Shown here piece after piece: positions 6,672 through 14,181 of a stretch of 15,049 nt of DNA. How positions within the stretch are numbered: the first letter of the stretch is position 1; each line of letters begins with the position of its first letter. The DNA comes from Pseudomonadota bacterium (GTDB lineage: Bacteria > Pseudomonadota > Alphaproteobacteria > Rhizobiales > Devosiaceae). The stretch lies in NCBI GenBank assembly GCA_023437755.1, contig JAEZFJ010000074.1, forward strand, positions 1 to 15,049, in the 5' to 3' direction. The position numbers were made by a program, and so were the translations under genes. The notes under the pieces are model-generated. The model made no database searches, had not been told where the DNA came from, and saw nothing but the letters and a program-made list of their open reading frames with translations.

Positions 6672-6774
6672 GCAACCGCACATACGTGCCCCCGCAGCGT
6701 GCCGCGACCCGGATTTACCCTCGATGAACGGCGGTGGCTTCCCGCCCCGGCGCCGCAAGGATAGAAACGGCTGC

Positions 6775-7746
6775 ATGAAGACGCGAATCATTATCCTCGG
6801 CAGCATCATCGCCCTCGTTGTCGCCGGCTGGGCTGTTGCCTGGTTCGTGATCGCTGGCATGATCCGGCAGAATGTCGAAGTCATGGCAGCCAACGACGGC
6901 GTCACCGCGCCGCGCCTTGTGTGCAGCCGCATCGACATCGGCGGCTTTCCCTTCCGCTTCGACCTCGGCTGCAGCGAGGCGGAGATCACCAGTGGTGACC
7001 TGACGGTGGCCCTGCCGCTCGTGGAGGCCACGGCCAGGGTCTACGCACCGACTCACCTTATCGCCAGGGCCACCGGTCCGGCGACGCTGGCCGACAGCTT
7101 CACCGGCGCCCGCAACGAGATCGGCTGGGACAGCCTCGATGCCAGCATTCGCCTCGACAACTGGCGGATCGCCCGCGCCTCCCTGGTCGGCGCCAATCTC
7201 GCCTGGGCCGACACCCTGCTCACGCCCACCGAACTGGCGCGCGCCGAAGCGCTGGAACTGCACCTGATGGATATGCCCGAGGCGCACGATCCGGAACGGA
7301 GGCTGGCCTCGCTCGCTGCCTACGGCCGCGCCGGCGGGCTCGACGCGCCGAGCCTCGCCGTCAGCGAAGGCGCCGCCGAACTGCAGCTCGAACTCACCGG
7401 CCTGCCCGACGACATCCGCAACTGGGGCGACCCCCTGCTGCTGCAGACCCTGGCCAACAATGGCGCGCAACTGCGGGTCGTTTCGGTAACCGCCAACGAT
7501 GTGAGCTCAGAACTCACCGCCAGCGGCGACCTCGCGCTCGACCAGTCCGGCCTCGTCAATGGCCGCATCGATATTGTCTCGAACGGTGTGGCCGAACGGA
7601 TCGGTCCGATGATTGAGGAGCCGTGGCGTACCCTGGTGCTCGGCGTCCCCGGCGCCGACGGGCGGCACACCAACCAGATCAACTTCGCCGGTGGTGTGGT
7701 GTCCTCCGGGTTGGTGCCGATCACGGCCATCCCACCGCTGTTCTAG
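6775..7746 (+). CDS. DUF2125 family membrane-anchored protein
   Basis: A 323-residue protein with an uncleaved N-terminal membrane helix (about 5-27) and a long extracytoplasmic part rich in alternating hydrophobic strands. It matches the alphaproteobacterial DUF2125 family: a C-x-x-IDIGGFPFR-F motif just after the helix, CSEAEI, repeated paired strand motifs such as ASGDLALDQSG and GRIDIVSNG, and a C-terminal INFAGGVVSSGLVPI segment. The family has no established biochemical role; the beta-rich repeats recall AsmA/YdgA-type periplasmic proteins. The ATG at 6775 is preferred because the helix follows directly, and AAGGA at 6757-6761 may serve as a weak, distant ribosome site. An in-frame ATG at 6724 would add a basic extension. 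DUF2125 genes are, from memory, commonly next to tyrC in Rhizobiales, as here. Confidence 0.85.
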   Translation: MKTRIIILGSIIALVVAGWAVAWFVIAGMIRQNVEVMAANDGVTAPRLVCSRIDIGGFPFRFDLGCSEAEITSGDLTVALPLVEATARVYAPTHLIARATGPATLADSFTGARNEIGWDSLDASIRLDNWRIARASLVGANLAWADTLLTPTELARAEALELHLMDMPEAHDPERRLASLAAYGRAGGLDAPSLAVSEGAAELQLELTGLPDDIRNWGDPLLLQTLANNGAQLRVVSVTANDVSSELTASGDLALDQSGLVNGRIDIVSNGVAERIGPMIEEPWRTLVLGVPGADGRHTNQINFAGGVVSSGLVPITAIPPLF

Positions 7747-7812
7747 CTGCCATTGGCGTCTGCAGCGCCCGGTGCCATACTCCCCCGGCAAGATCAGCCG
7801 GAGAACGTCTCC

Positions 7813-8394
7813 ATGATGCACCGAGTCTTGTTCTGTATGCTCGCGCTGGTCGTTGGCCTACATGCACTGCCCGCCGCCGCTGAAGTGTCGTCCGACGACT
7901 GGGAAGCCTTTCTCGACCGCATGGTGGATGTCGACGCGATCGTGCGTCTGGAGCGACAGCTTGCCGGACATATCCTCATCGGCGAGCAGGAAAACCTTAA
8001 GTCCCTGGCCACCGACATCACTGCCGATCTCGGCCCCTTCGCCACCTTCGTGGGGACCGGCGACTGGGCCGGAGCATTCTCGAGCACGGATGGGTTCGAA
8101 GATCTGATCACCCATGCCCTTGCCACTGAACTGTTCCGCGGCATCGGTCAGGCTCGTGAAGCGGTCAATGTGATCGGATCATGCGACAGCGCCGGATTGC
8201 TGCTGCGCCATATCGCCGTCCGGATGGGCGAGGGGGCGATCGTTGCGGACTTGTCTAAGGGCCGAATGCGTGAGGTGACCCCGGGACGCATTGTCCTTCA
8301 GGCACCTGAACTGGCTGCGGCCTATGATCTCGCCATGCAGCGATGCGACCTCCTCCGCAGAAACGCAAATCCCCGATGGCTGCACGCGCAGTGA
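7813..8394 (+). CDS. Uncharacterised secreted (periplasmic) protein
   Basis: A 193-residue protein I do not recognise. Residues 1-23 form a clean Sec signal peptide: positive HR near the start, a hydrophobic core (5-19), and a P-AAA-E cleavage site before E24. The mature part is mostly helical in character. It begins DDWEAFLDRMVDVDAIVRLER and later has a GSCDS turn and a QRCDLL helix, whose two cysteines could form a disulfide. The mature protein has no catalytic motif that I can identify. The start is the first of two tandem ATGs (7813, 7816), with GGAGA at 7800-7804. It follows the DUF2125 gene by 66 bases on the same strand and may be co-transcribed. Its stop is 15 bases from the end of convergent tyrC, with no obvious terminator. 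Confidence 0.8.
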   Translation: MMHRVLFCMLALVVGLHALPAAAEVSSDDWEAFLDRMVDVDAIVRLERQLAGHILIGEQENLKSLATDITADLGPFATFVGTGDWAGAFSSTDGFEDLITHALATELFRGIGQAREAVNVIGSCDSAGLLLRHIAVRMGEGAIVADLSKGRMREVTPGRIVLQAPELAAAYDLAMQRCDLLRRNANPRWLHAQ

Positions 8395-8409
8395 TCTGAA
8401 ACGCGTCGA

Positions 8410-9384
8410 CTAGGCGTCGTCCCCGCCGCCATGTTCGCGGAAGAGCGGTGTCGGTTCGGGTTCCGGCGGCGCGTCGTGCGGACGGCCGAAGTCGGGGGCC
8501 GCAGTCTCCTGGCCCGCATCGATGATCGAGCGCCGGATCTCCCTGGTGCGCGTGAACATTGCTTCGAGCGCCGCGCCGTCGCCGGTACGCACGTGCCGCT
8601 GCAGCGCCGACAGGTCTTCGGAGAACCGGCCCAGCATCTCCAGCACCGCGTCGCGATTGGTGAGAAAGATGTCGCGCCACATCACCGGATCGGACGCCGC
8701 AATACGGGTGAAGTCCCGGAAGCCGGAAGCCGAGAACTTGATCACCTCGGACTTGGTGGACGTTTCCAGATCAGCCACCGTGCCCACGATGTTGTAGGCG
8801 ATCAAATGCGGAATGTGGCTGGTGATGGCCAGCACCATGTCGTGGTGCGCCGCATCCATGATCTCGACCCTGGAGCCCATCGCGCGCCAGAATCCGGCGA
8901 GCTTCTCGGTCTGGGCAGGGACGGTGTCCTCGACCGGAGTCAGCACGCACCAGCGATTGCTGAAGAGCTCGGGGAAGCCGGCCGAGGGGCCGGAATGTTC
9001 GGTGCCGGCAATCGGGTGACCCGGCACGAAGCTGACTCCCTGAGGCACATGCGGGGCCACGACCTTGACCACATGTTCCTTGACCGACCCGACGTCGGAA
9101 AGAATTGCCCCAGGCGTCAAGGCCGGTCCGATGGCGCGGGCGATGCCCTCATAGGCGCCGACGGGCGCGCAGAGAATAACGAGGTCAGCGCCCTGCACAG
9201 CCTCGGCCGCATCGAGCGTATAGCTGTCGCCGAGCCCGAGTTCGCGGGCCTCCTCCAGCGTCTCCGGCCGGCGGGTGGCAATGCTGATCGTGTCGACCAG
9301 CCCCTGCCGGCGTGCGGCGAGGGCGATGGAGGAGCCGATCAGGCCGATGCCGATCAGGGCGAGCTTGCGGAAACGGACGCTCAT
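8410..9384 (-). CDS. tyrC: Prephenate/arogenate dehydrogenase
   Basis: Oxidatively decarboxylates prephenate or arogenate with NAD(P)+ in tyrosine synthesis. The 324-residue protein has an N-terminal Rossmann fold with GIGLIGSS (12-19), a D-V-G-SVK loop (97-102), and the substrate motif GHPIAGTEHSG (122-132). The dimerisation domain carries ITSHIPHLIAY (H190, H193), a KFSASGFRDFTRIA segment typical of the family, and a disordered acidic, proline-rich tail. No chorismate mutase or ACT domain is fused. The ATG at 9384 overlaps the hisC stop by four bases (ATGA), giving a coupled hisC-tyrC pair and supporting an aromatic role for both. Whether prephenate or arogenate is the true substrate cannot be told from sequence. 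Confidence 0.95.
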   Translation of the reverse strand: MSVRFRKLALIGIGLIGSSIALAARRQGLVDTISIATRRPETLEEARELGLGDSYTLDAAEAVQGADLVILCAPVGAYEGIARAIGPALTPGAILSDVGSVKEHVVKVVAPHVPQGVSFVPGHPIAGTEHSGPSAGFPELFSNRWCVLTPVEDTVPAQTEKLAGFWRAMGSRVEIMDAAHHDMVLAITSHIPHLIAYNIVGTVADLETSTKSEVIKFSASGFRDFTRIAASDPVMWRDIFLTNRDAVLEMLGRFSEDLSALQRHVRTGDGAALEAMFTRTREIRRSIIDAGQETAAPDFGRPHDAPPEPEPTPLFREHGGGDDA

Positions 9385-10469
9385 GAGACCAGATCCAGGG
9401 AGTTGAGCACTTCGGCCACGCCGCGCATCGCCTCTTCGCTGCCGATCGAAATGCGCAGGCCATTGTGGATGCCGTAGGAGGGCCCGATCTCGCGCACCAC
9501 CCAGCCAGCCTCCATCAGCGCCGCGAAGGCTGCGGCGGCCTGCTCCGGCGTTTCGAACAGGACCATGACGAAATTGGCTTGGCTCGGTATCACCCGCATG
9601 CGATTGCCGCTCAGTTCAGCCGTGAGCCAGTCGCGCCAGGCGGCGTTGTGTTGCCTGAGCCGTTCGGTGAAGGCGACGTCGCGCGCCGCGGCAGCACCGG
9701 CGAACTGTGCCGGCAGGTTGACATTGAACGGGCCGCGGATGCGGTGGATGGCGTCGACCACATGCCCAGGCCCGACCATCCAGCCGATGCGCGCCGCCGC
9801 AAGACCCATCTTGGAGAAGGTGCGGACCATCACCACGTTGTCGTGCGCGTCGACGAGATCGAGCCCCACCGAGTAGTCCGCGGCCGTGACATACTCGGCA
9901 TAGGCGCTGTCGATGACGAGGAGGATGTCGGGCCTGAGCCCCGCATGCAGCCGCGCCACTTCGGCGGCGTTGAGATAGGTGCCGGTCGGGTTGTTGGGAT
10001 TGGCGAGCCACACCACCTTGGTGCGCGGCGTGACGGCTGCGAGCAGTGCATCGACGTCGGCAGTGTAGTCGCGCTCATCCACCATGACGATGGTGGCGCC
10101 AGTCGCCTTGGTGATGATCGGATAGACCGAGAAGCCGTAGCGGTTCATCACGGCCTCGTCCCCCTCGCCCAGATAGATCTGGGCGATCAGGTGCAGGAGG
10201 TCGTCCGAACCATTGCCGCACACGATGCGCGCCGGATCGATGCCGTGGACCTCGCCAAGCGCCTCGCGCAGCAGGCGGGACGAGCCTTCGGGGTAGATGG
10301 CAAGCTGCTCCGCTGCTTCGCGGAAGGCGGCCAGAGCCCTGGGGCTGGCGCCCAACGGCGACTCGTTGGCCGACAGCTTGATGGCCTTGCTGCCCGGCGC
10401 ACCGGACTTGCCCGGCAGGTAGGGCGCGATGTCAAGAATGCCGGGCTGCGGCGTGGGGCGGTCGGTCAT
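9381..10469 (-). CDS. hisC: Histidinol-phosphate / aromatic aminotransferase
   Basis: A class I/II PLP aminotransferase of the HisC type, 362 residues. Landmarks are KLSANESPLG (31-40), the NGSDD phosphate region (86-90), NPNNPTGTY (157-165), D187 and Y190 pairing with the cofactor, and the PLP lysine K220 in TFSKMGLAAARIG. The ATG at 10469 gives the family-like start MTDRPTPQPG; a longer open frame to 10526 has no support. Its four-base overlap with tyrC suggests it supplies the aminotransferase step of Tyr/Phe synthesis, perhaps alongside or instead of histidine synthesis; no other his gene is in the window. It follows the methyltransferase gene by 70 bases. A ribosome site is not obvious. 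Confidence 0.93.
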   Translation of the reverse strand: MTDRPTPQPGILDIAPYLPGKSGAPGSKAIKLSANESPLGASPRALAAFREAAEQLAIYPEGSSRLLREALGEVHGIDPARIVCGNGSDDLLHLIAQIYLGEGDEAVMNRYGFSVYPIITKATGATIVMVDERDYTADVDALLAAVTPRTKVVWLANPNNPTGTYLNAAEVARLHAGLRPDILLVIDSAYAEYVTAADYSVGLDLVDAHDNVVMVRTFSKMGLAAARIGWMVGPGHVVDAIHRIRGPFNVNLPAQFAGAAAARDVAFTERLRQHNAAWRDWLTAELSGNRMRVIPSQANFVMVLFETPEQAAAAFAALMEAGWVVREIGPSYGIHNGLRISIGSEEAMRGVAEVLNSLDLVS

Positions 10470-10539
10470 GAGATCTTGGGCCGGTGGAAGCGCGGCGGAC
10501 CATACGCAAAGCGCCCCGGCTTGCAAAGGGCTGCGGACC

Positions 10540-11271
10540 TCAGCCGGTTCGCGCGGTGACCGCGCTCAATCCAGGCACCCGCGCCGGCCGCACCGCCTTG
10601 AGCCGCCGCGGCACCGCCGGAAAAGCCTGCTTGCGGGCACGCACGATCATCACCCCGCTCACCCCGGGCGCAAACAGGCGGCCGACGCGCTCGAACAGCC
10701 GCGTCGACTTCAGCACCAGCGAACTCTGGAACGGGGGCACATAGAGCCCGTCGCGCCATTCCTCGGGGATGAAGCTGTGGTCGCGCAGCAGCTTGTCGAG
10801 CTGGCTCGCCGAATAGGGTCGGCCATGGCCGAACGGCGTATTGTCCCGCTGCGCCCAGATGCCCCGCCGCCGCGGCACCACCAGCAGCACCTGCCCGTTG
10901 GGCGCCGTGATGCGCCACAACTCGCGCATCAGCTCCTCGGCATCGGTGACGTGCTCCAGGGCATGCACGGCAATGGTCAGATCCACCGCCGCGTCGGTGA
11001 GGGGCATTTCCAGGGGATCACAGAGCACCGTGTGCGATGGACCCTCGCGCGGCCAGGCAGAGGCCCCCTGCCGCGACGGCATGAAGGCGAGCACCCGCTC
11101 CGCCCGCCCGAGGGCAAACCGGAGATAGGGGGTGGCGAAGCCGAGACCCAGGAGCCGCAACCCGCTGACATTGCCTGCCAAGGCGACCACCTGCTCACGC
11201 ACCAGCGCTCTTCCGATCCGGCCGAGCGGCGACTTGTAGAAAGCAATCAGATGCGTCACGTCGCTGGTCAT
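10540..11271 (-). CDS. SAM-dependent methyltransferase (class I, methyltransf_11-like)
   Basis: A 243-residue protein that starts at the ATG at 11271; the frame stays open far upstream, antisense to gloB, which is not coding. The start MTSDVTHLIAFYKSPLGR matches alphaproteobacterial relatives as I remember them. Motif I, normally a glycine-rich E/DxGxGxG, is the weaker LLGLGFATPY (40-49). The post-motif segment DLTIAVHALEHVTDAEELMRE (97-117) is clear, followed by PNGQVLLVVPRRRGIWAQRD. The C-terminus is basic. The substrate is unknown. It is divergent from gloB and upstream of hisC-tyrC, probably in one transcript with them. From memory this gloB/methyltransferase arrangement is conserved in Rhizobiales, which hints at a related but undefined role. 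Confidence 0.87.
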   Translation of the reverse strand: MTSDVTHLIAFYKSPLGRIGRALVREQVVALAGNVSGLRLLGLGFATPYLRFALGRAERVLAFMPSRQGASAWPREGPSHTVLCDPLEMPLTDAAVDLTIAVHALEHVTDAEELMRELWRITAPNGQVLLVVPRRRGIWAQRDNTPFGHGRPYSASQLDKLLRDHSFIPEEWRDGLYVPPFQSSLVLKSTRLFERVGRLFAPGVSGVMIVRARKQAFPAVPRRLKAVRPARVPGLSAVTARTG

Positions 11272-11319
11272 GGCCTGCAACTGTGCCAAAGCCGGAACGG
11301 CTTGTCCAACAGCGGGTTG

Positions 11320-11336
11320 CGACTGCGAACCAGTCG
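11320..11336. repeat. Inverted repeat in the methyltransferase-gloB spacer
   Basis: CGACTG (11320-11325) and CAGTCG (11331-11336) form a perfect six-base inverted repeat around CGAAC, 38 bases before the gloB start in the 102-base divergent spacer. It could be an operator or a leader stem. I find no consensus -35/-10 pair in this spacer. Confidence 0.3.
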
Positions 11337-11373
11337 GCCTAGCGTGCCGCCGACCAGAACCGAGGAGCCTTCC

Positions 11374-12141
11374 ATGTCCGCCATCGTCGACGTCTTTGCC
11401 GCCCGCAGCGACAATTTCGGCTATCTGGTGCATGACCCGGCAACCGGTCGGACCGCCAGCATCGACGCGCCGGAGACGGCGCCCATCGTGGCGGCGCTCG
11501 AGAAGCGCGGCTGGACCCTCACCAACCTTCTCATCACCCACCACCATGTAGACCATGTGGAAGCCATACCCGATCTCAAGGCCCGCTATGGCTGCCGCGT
11601 CGTTGGTCCCAGGGGCGAAGCCGACAAGATCGAGGGCCTCGACGAACTGGTCAGCGGCGGCGACCGCGTCGAAGTCGGCGAGATCGTCTTCGACGTCTAT
11701 GACACGCCCGGCCACACGCTTGGACATATCGTCTTCCACGACGCCGCAGGCGGCCACCTGTTCAGCGCCGATGCCCTGTTCTCGCTCGGAGTGGGCCGCA
11801 TGTTCGAAGGAACGCCCGGGCCAATGTGGGCCGCTCTCGAGGAGCTGCGTACCTTGCCCGACGAGACGCTGATCTATTGCGGACACGAATACACCGAGAG
11901 CAACGCCCGTTTCGCTCTCTCGATCGATCCGGACAATCCCGACCTGCAGCGACGCGCCGCCGAGGTGACGGCGCTGCGGCAAGAGGGCAGGTTCACCATC
12001 CCGTTCAGGCTTGGCGAGGACAAGCGCGCCAACCCGTTTCTGCGAGCCGACGCCCCGGAGCTGGCCCGTCACTATGGTCTCGATGGAAAGTCCCCCGCCG
12101 AAGTGTTCGCCGCCATCCGCCGTGGCAAGGACAACTTCTGA
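11374..12141 (+). CDS. gloB: Hydroxyacylglutathione hydrolase (glyoxalase II)
   Basis: Hydrolyses S-lactoylglutathione to lactate and glutathione, finishing methylglyoxal detoxification in the cytoplasm. The 255 residues are the usual length. The binuclear metal site is complete: T-H56-H-H58-V-D60-H61, H114 in TPGHTLGH, D133 in FSADALFSLG, and H171 in YCGHEYT. The C-terminal glutathione-binding domain contains NPFLRAD. The ATG at 11374 has GAGGAG at 11362-11367. It is divergent from the methyltransferase gene and followed by a GNAT gene whose ATG is one base after the gloB stop. With two ChaC homologues in the window it adds to a glutathione-related theme, although linkage may be incidental. 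Confidence 0.97.
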   Translation: MSAIVDVFAARSDNFGYLVHDPATGRTASIDAPETAPIVAALEKRGWTLTNLLITHHHVDHVEAIPDLKARYGCRVVGPRGEADKIEGLDELVSGGDRVEVGEIVFDVYDTPGHTLGHIVFHDAAGGHLFSADALFSLGVGRMFEGTPGPMWAALEELRTLPDETLIYCGHEYTESNARFALSIDPDNPDLQRRAAEVTALRQEGRFTIPFRLGEDKRANPFLRADAPELARHYGLDGKSPAEVFAAIRRGKDNF

Positions 12142-12142
12142 G

Positions 12143-12682
12143 ATGACCGCGTCGCTCGCGTTCCGGCCAGTCACGGCGGAAACGGCGGGCGACTTCGAAA
12201 AGCTGTTCGCGGCCAGAGGCAGCCCAAACTGGTGCTGGTGCATGGCCTGGCGCGCCACGCCCGCCGAGATCAAGGACAGCAAGAGCCCCGCGCGGCGTAA
12301 GCAGATCCTGGGCCGGGTCCATGATGGCATCCCGGTGGGACTGCTCGCCTATGAAGGCGATGAACCCGTCGCCTGGGTCTCCGTGGCACCGAAGTCCACC
12401 TTCCGGAGCCTGGGTGGCACTGAAGACGAGGATGGGATCTGGTCGCTGACCTGCATGTTCGTGCCGCGGGCCCGCCGCGGCACCGGACTCAGCGCCCGGC
12501 TCATCGCAGCGGCCGCGGCCTACGCAAAGCAGAACGGCGCCCGCCTGCTCGAAGCCTATCCCGTCGATCCCGACTCGCCCAGCTACCGCCACATGGGCTT
12601 CGTTGCCGCCTTCGAAAGGCTGGGCTTCAAACCGCAGGGAATGGCAGGCTCGCGCCGCCACGTTATGCACCGTTCTCTGTGA
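12143..12682 (+). CDS. GNAT family N-acetyltransferase
   Basis: A 179-residue GCN5-related acetyltransferase. Residues 29-36 (NWCWCMAW) match a Cys/Trp-rich N-terminal signature seen in a subgroup of bacterial GNAT proteins. The core has a strand ending VAWVSVAPKS, then the acetyl-CoA loop in CMFVPRARRGTGLSARL (104-120; R111-R-G-T-G), a long helix to about 131, and the closing AYPVDPDSPSYRHMGF segment with a C-terminal strand. It transfers acetyl from acetyl-CoA to an amine that cannot be identified from sequence. The ATG at 12143 follows the gloB stop by a single base, so it is almost certainly co-translated with gloB. Longer starts would overlap gloB. Confidence 0.88.
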   Translation: MTASLAFRPVTAETAGDFEKLFAARGSPNWCWCMAWRATPAEIKDSKSPARRKQILGRVHDGIPVGLLAYEGDEPVAWVSVAPKSTFRSLGGTEDEDGIWSLTCMFVPRARRGTGLSARLIAAAAAYAKQNGARLLEAYPVDPDSPSYRHMGFVAAFERLGFKPQGMAGSRRHVMHRSL

Positions 12683-12744
12683 CCTGAAGCACAGCCCAGG
12701 ATCGCAAATCCCTAATCGATCGTTACTGTCTGGCACGCCGCTTG

Positions 12745-12788
12745 CCCCGTAGGGGACAGGTGCAGGAGCTTCTGTCCCGTTTCGGGAC
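12745..12788 (+). promoter_or_regulatory. Chain of mutually exclusive hairpin segments ahead of a small gene
   Basis: Four segments can pair only with a neighbour: 1, CCCC (12745-12748); 2, GGGGACAG (12752-12759); 3, CTGTCCCG (12772-12779); 4, CGGGAC (12783-12788). 1:2 gives 4 bp, 2:3 gives 7 bp, and 3:4 gives 6 bp with a TTT loop. This is an attenuator-like geometry in the apparent leader of the gene starting at 12823. No T-run follows, so a terminator is not indicated. If translation begins at the TTG at 12742 instead, the segment would be coding. Function is speculative. Confidence 0.3.
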
Positions 12789-12822
12789 CACCGGCTCCAG
12801 GGTGAAACAGTTCGAGGCGGCC

Positions 12823-13074
12823 ATGGCCGAGTTTGACACAGAGGTGCGGGTTCTGCCGGTAACGCTGGAAGCGCGCGTGTCCCGTCCGTCGATGGCCCCG
12901 AGCAGTCCGGATGCCAACTTCGTCAGCCAGTTGATCGCTGCACGGGCGCATCTGCCGCCACAGCGCGAGCGCCGCCGCACCACGCCGGAAGGGGCGGTCG
13001 GCGCCTACGCGGCCGGTGCCCGCATCGCGGTTCGCCGCATGCCGGCCGGATACCGGACGCACATCGTCGCCTAG
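12823..13074 (+). CDS. Small basic conserved-looking protein of unknown function
   Basis: An 83-residue protein from the ATG at 12823, which has GAGGCGG at 12814-12820. The frame is open further upstream to a TTG at 12742, giving 110 residues, but the first 27 residues look unlike the rest and overlap a hairpin cluster. The core PDANFVSQLIAARAHLPPQR followed by ERRR-x-TPEGAVGAY resembles short hypothetical proteins common in Rhizobiales, as I remember them: a helix with FVSQLIA, an arginine-rich stretch, then an A-x-x-A-Y helix. There is no signal peptide or membrane segment. The competing open frame on the opposite strand (12712-13062) has no recognisable features. Its TAG shares CTAG with the stop of the convergent membrane-protein gene. 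Confidence 0.65.
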   Translation: MAEFDTEVRVLPVTLEARVSRPSMAPSSPDANFVSQLIAARAHLPPQRERRRTTPEGAVGAYAAGARIAVRRMPAGYRTHIVA

Positions 13075-13520
13075 CTCATCGCCACATCGCGGCTGGCGCT
13101 GGTGATCGAGACGGTGAAGCCGGCGACCACGTCGATCAGGCTCATCACCATCAAGAGGAAGAACACCGAGCTCGAGGCGGCGCCGACCAGCAGGAACTCG
13201 ATCAGGAACATCACGAACAGCACCATCGACAGCATGTGCTCGACGATGGATGCGCGCGCTGTGTTGGTCGATTTCAGCACTTCGACGAAGAGGAGGATGA
13301 TCCCGACCACCAGCAGGAAGTCACCGGCGGTGATCGCCCATGGCATGCCCGATGGCATGGGAATGGAGAACATCCCCGCCCCCCAGTTCACCGGATTGCC
13401 GCCGAACAGGGTGAACACCACCAGATTGTAGGCCAGGAACGGAAACACCAGGAGCGGCGGGATGAACCGTCCGCGCGTGCGCGGTGCCGGATGGGAGGGC
13501 ATGATCACGGTCTCGGTCAT
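13071..13520 (-). CDS. Four-helix integral membrane protein, unknown function
   Basis: A 149-residue protein with four predicted membrane helices at about 20-40, 62-82, 94-113 and 117-138. The N-terminus is short, proline- and arginine-rich, and probably cytoplasmic; the C-terminus is short and polar. Polar residues in the helices are few (D67 and E80 near helix 2, E95 and E108 around helix 3, D130 in helix 4). I do not recognise a family beyond small inner-membrane proteins of Alphaproteobacteria. The ATG at 13520 is preferred to an upstream one at 13589 because a GGAG lies about nine bases before it and the extra N-terminus is not membrane-like. It is convergent with the small basic protein gene and divergent from the VOC gene across a 169-base spacer without a clear promoter. 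Confidence 0.8.
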   Translation of the reverse strand: MTETVIMPSHPAPRTRGRFIPPLLVFPFLAYNLVVFTLFGGNPVNWGAGMFSIPMPSGMPWAITAGDFLLVVGIILLFVEVLKSTNTARASIVEHMLSMVLFVMFLIEFLLVGAASSSVFFLLMVMSLIDVVAGFTVSITSASRDVAMS

Positions 13521-13689
13521 GGGCTGGCTCCAGATGCCGCAGGAGCATGCCAGAGCCGGCCTCCGGGCGGAAGGCATGGTGAGCGGCAAAATGGAGCGGA
13601 GTGTCGAAGCGGATGTCCGCGGCTCGTCGTCAGGGTAGCCGCGTCACAACGGCGCATGACAGACTGCCATCGACAGCGAGGAGACCATC

Positions 13690-14169
13690 ATGGCCAACGC
13701 CAAGAACACCGTGTGCATCTGGTACGATTCGGAAGCCGAAGCGGCTGCGCGCTTCTATGCAGAGACCTTTCCGGATACCCGGGTAACCGGCGTGTACCGG
13801 GCGCCGAGCGACAATCCCTCGGGCAAGGAAGGCGACGTCCTGACGGTCGAATTCACCGTCATGGGCATTCCCTGTATCGGCCTCAACGGCGGTCCGGCTT
13901 TCAAGCACACCGAAGCCTTCTCGATGCAGATCGAGACGGAGGACCAGGAAGAGACCGACCGCTACTGGAACGCCATCGTGGGCAATGGCGGTGAGGAGAG
14001 CATGTGCGGCTGGTGCAAGGACAGGTGGGGCATTTCCTGGCAGATCACCCCGCGGGCGCTCAGCGACGCCATGAGGGCCGGCGGCGGCGAAGCCAAGCGC
14101 GCTTTCGAGGCCATGATGAGCATGAAGAAGCTTGATGTCGCCGCCATCGAAGCGGCCCGGCGCGGCTGA
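13690..14169 (+). CDS. VOC superfamily protein (PhnB-like / 3-demethylubiquinone methyltransferase-type domain)
   Basis: A 159-residue single-domain protein of the vicinal-oxygen-chelate fold. It begins N-T-V-C-IWYDSEAEAAARFYAETFPD, then has the G-K-EGDVLTVEF strand (47-55), IGLNGGPAFKHTEAFS (63-78), a DRYW helix (90-93), and CGWCKDRWGISWQITP (106-121). These match the PF06983-type family, often annotated as 3-demethylubiquinone-9 3-methyltransferase although it lacks a methyltransferase fold. The name should not be read as a role in ubiquinone synthesis; real function is unknown. The ATG at 13690 has GAGGAG at 13679-13684. It is monocistronic: the membrane protein gene is divergent and the pseudogene downstream is convergent, 12 bases away. 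Confidence 0.9.
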   Translation: MANAKNTVCIWYDSEAEAAARFYAETFPDTRVTGVYRAPSDNPSGKEGDVLTVEFTVMGIPCIGLNGGPAFKHTEAFSMQIETEDQEETDRYWNAIVGNGGEESMCGWCKDRWGISWQITPRALSDAMRAGGGEAKRAFEAMMSMKKLDVAAIEAARRG

Positions 14170-14181
14170 GACGTCGTTCCG

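Noticed and set aside
8431..10559. Long plus-strand open frames opposite tyrC and hisC
   Set aside because: They are antisense shadows; the minus strand carries complete dehydrogenase and aminotransferase motifs with an ATGA overlap.
11272..12330. Upstream extension of the methyltransferase frame across gloB and into the GNAT gene (596 codons in all)
   Set aside because: The extension is antisense to gloB and lacks any recognisable domain; the methyltransferase fold begins at the ATG at 11271.
12712..13062. Minus-strand open frame opposite the small basic protein
   Set aside because: No recognisable pattern, and it would overlap almost entirely the plus-strand frame, which has a plausible start and a familiar FVSQLIA-type core.
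13344..13359. Perfect hairpin CATGCC-CGAT-GGCATG
   Set aside because: It lies inside the membrane-protein coding region and is explained by the repeated Met-Pro codons; no T-run follows.
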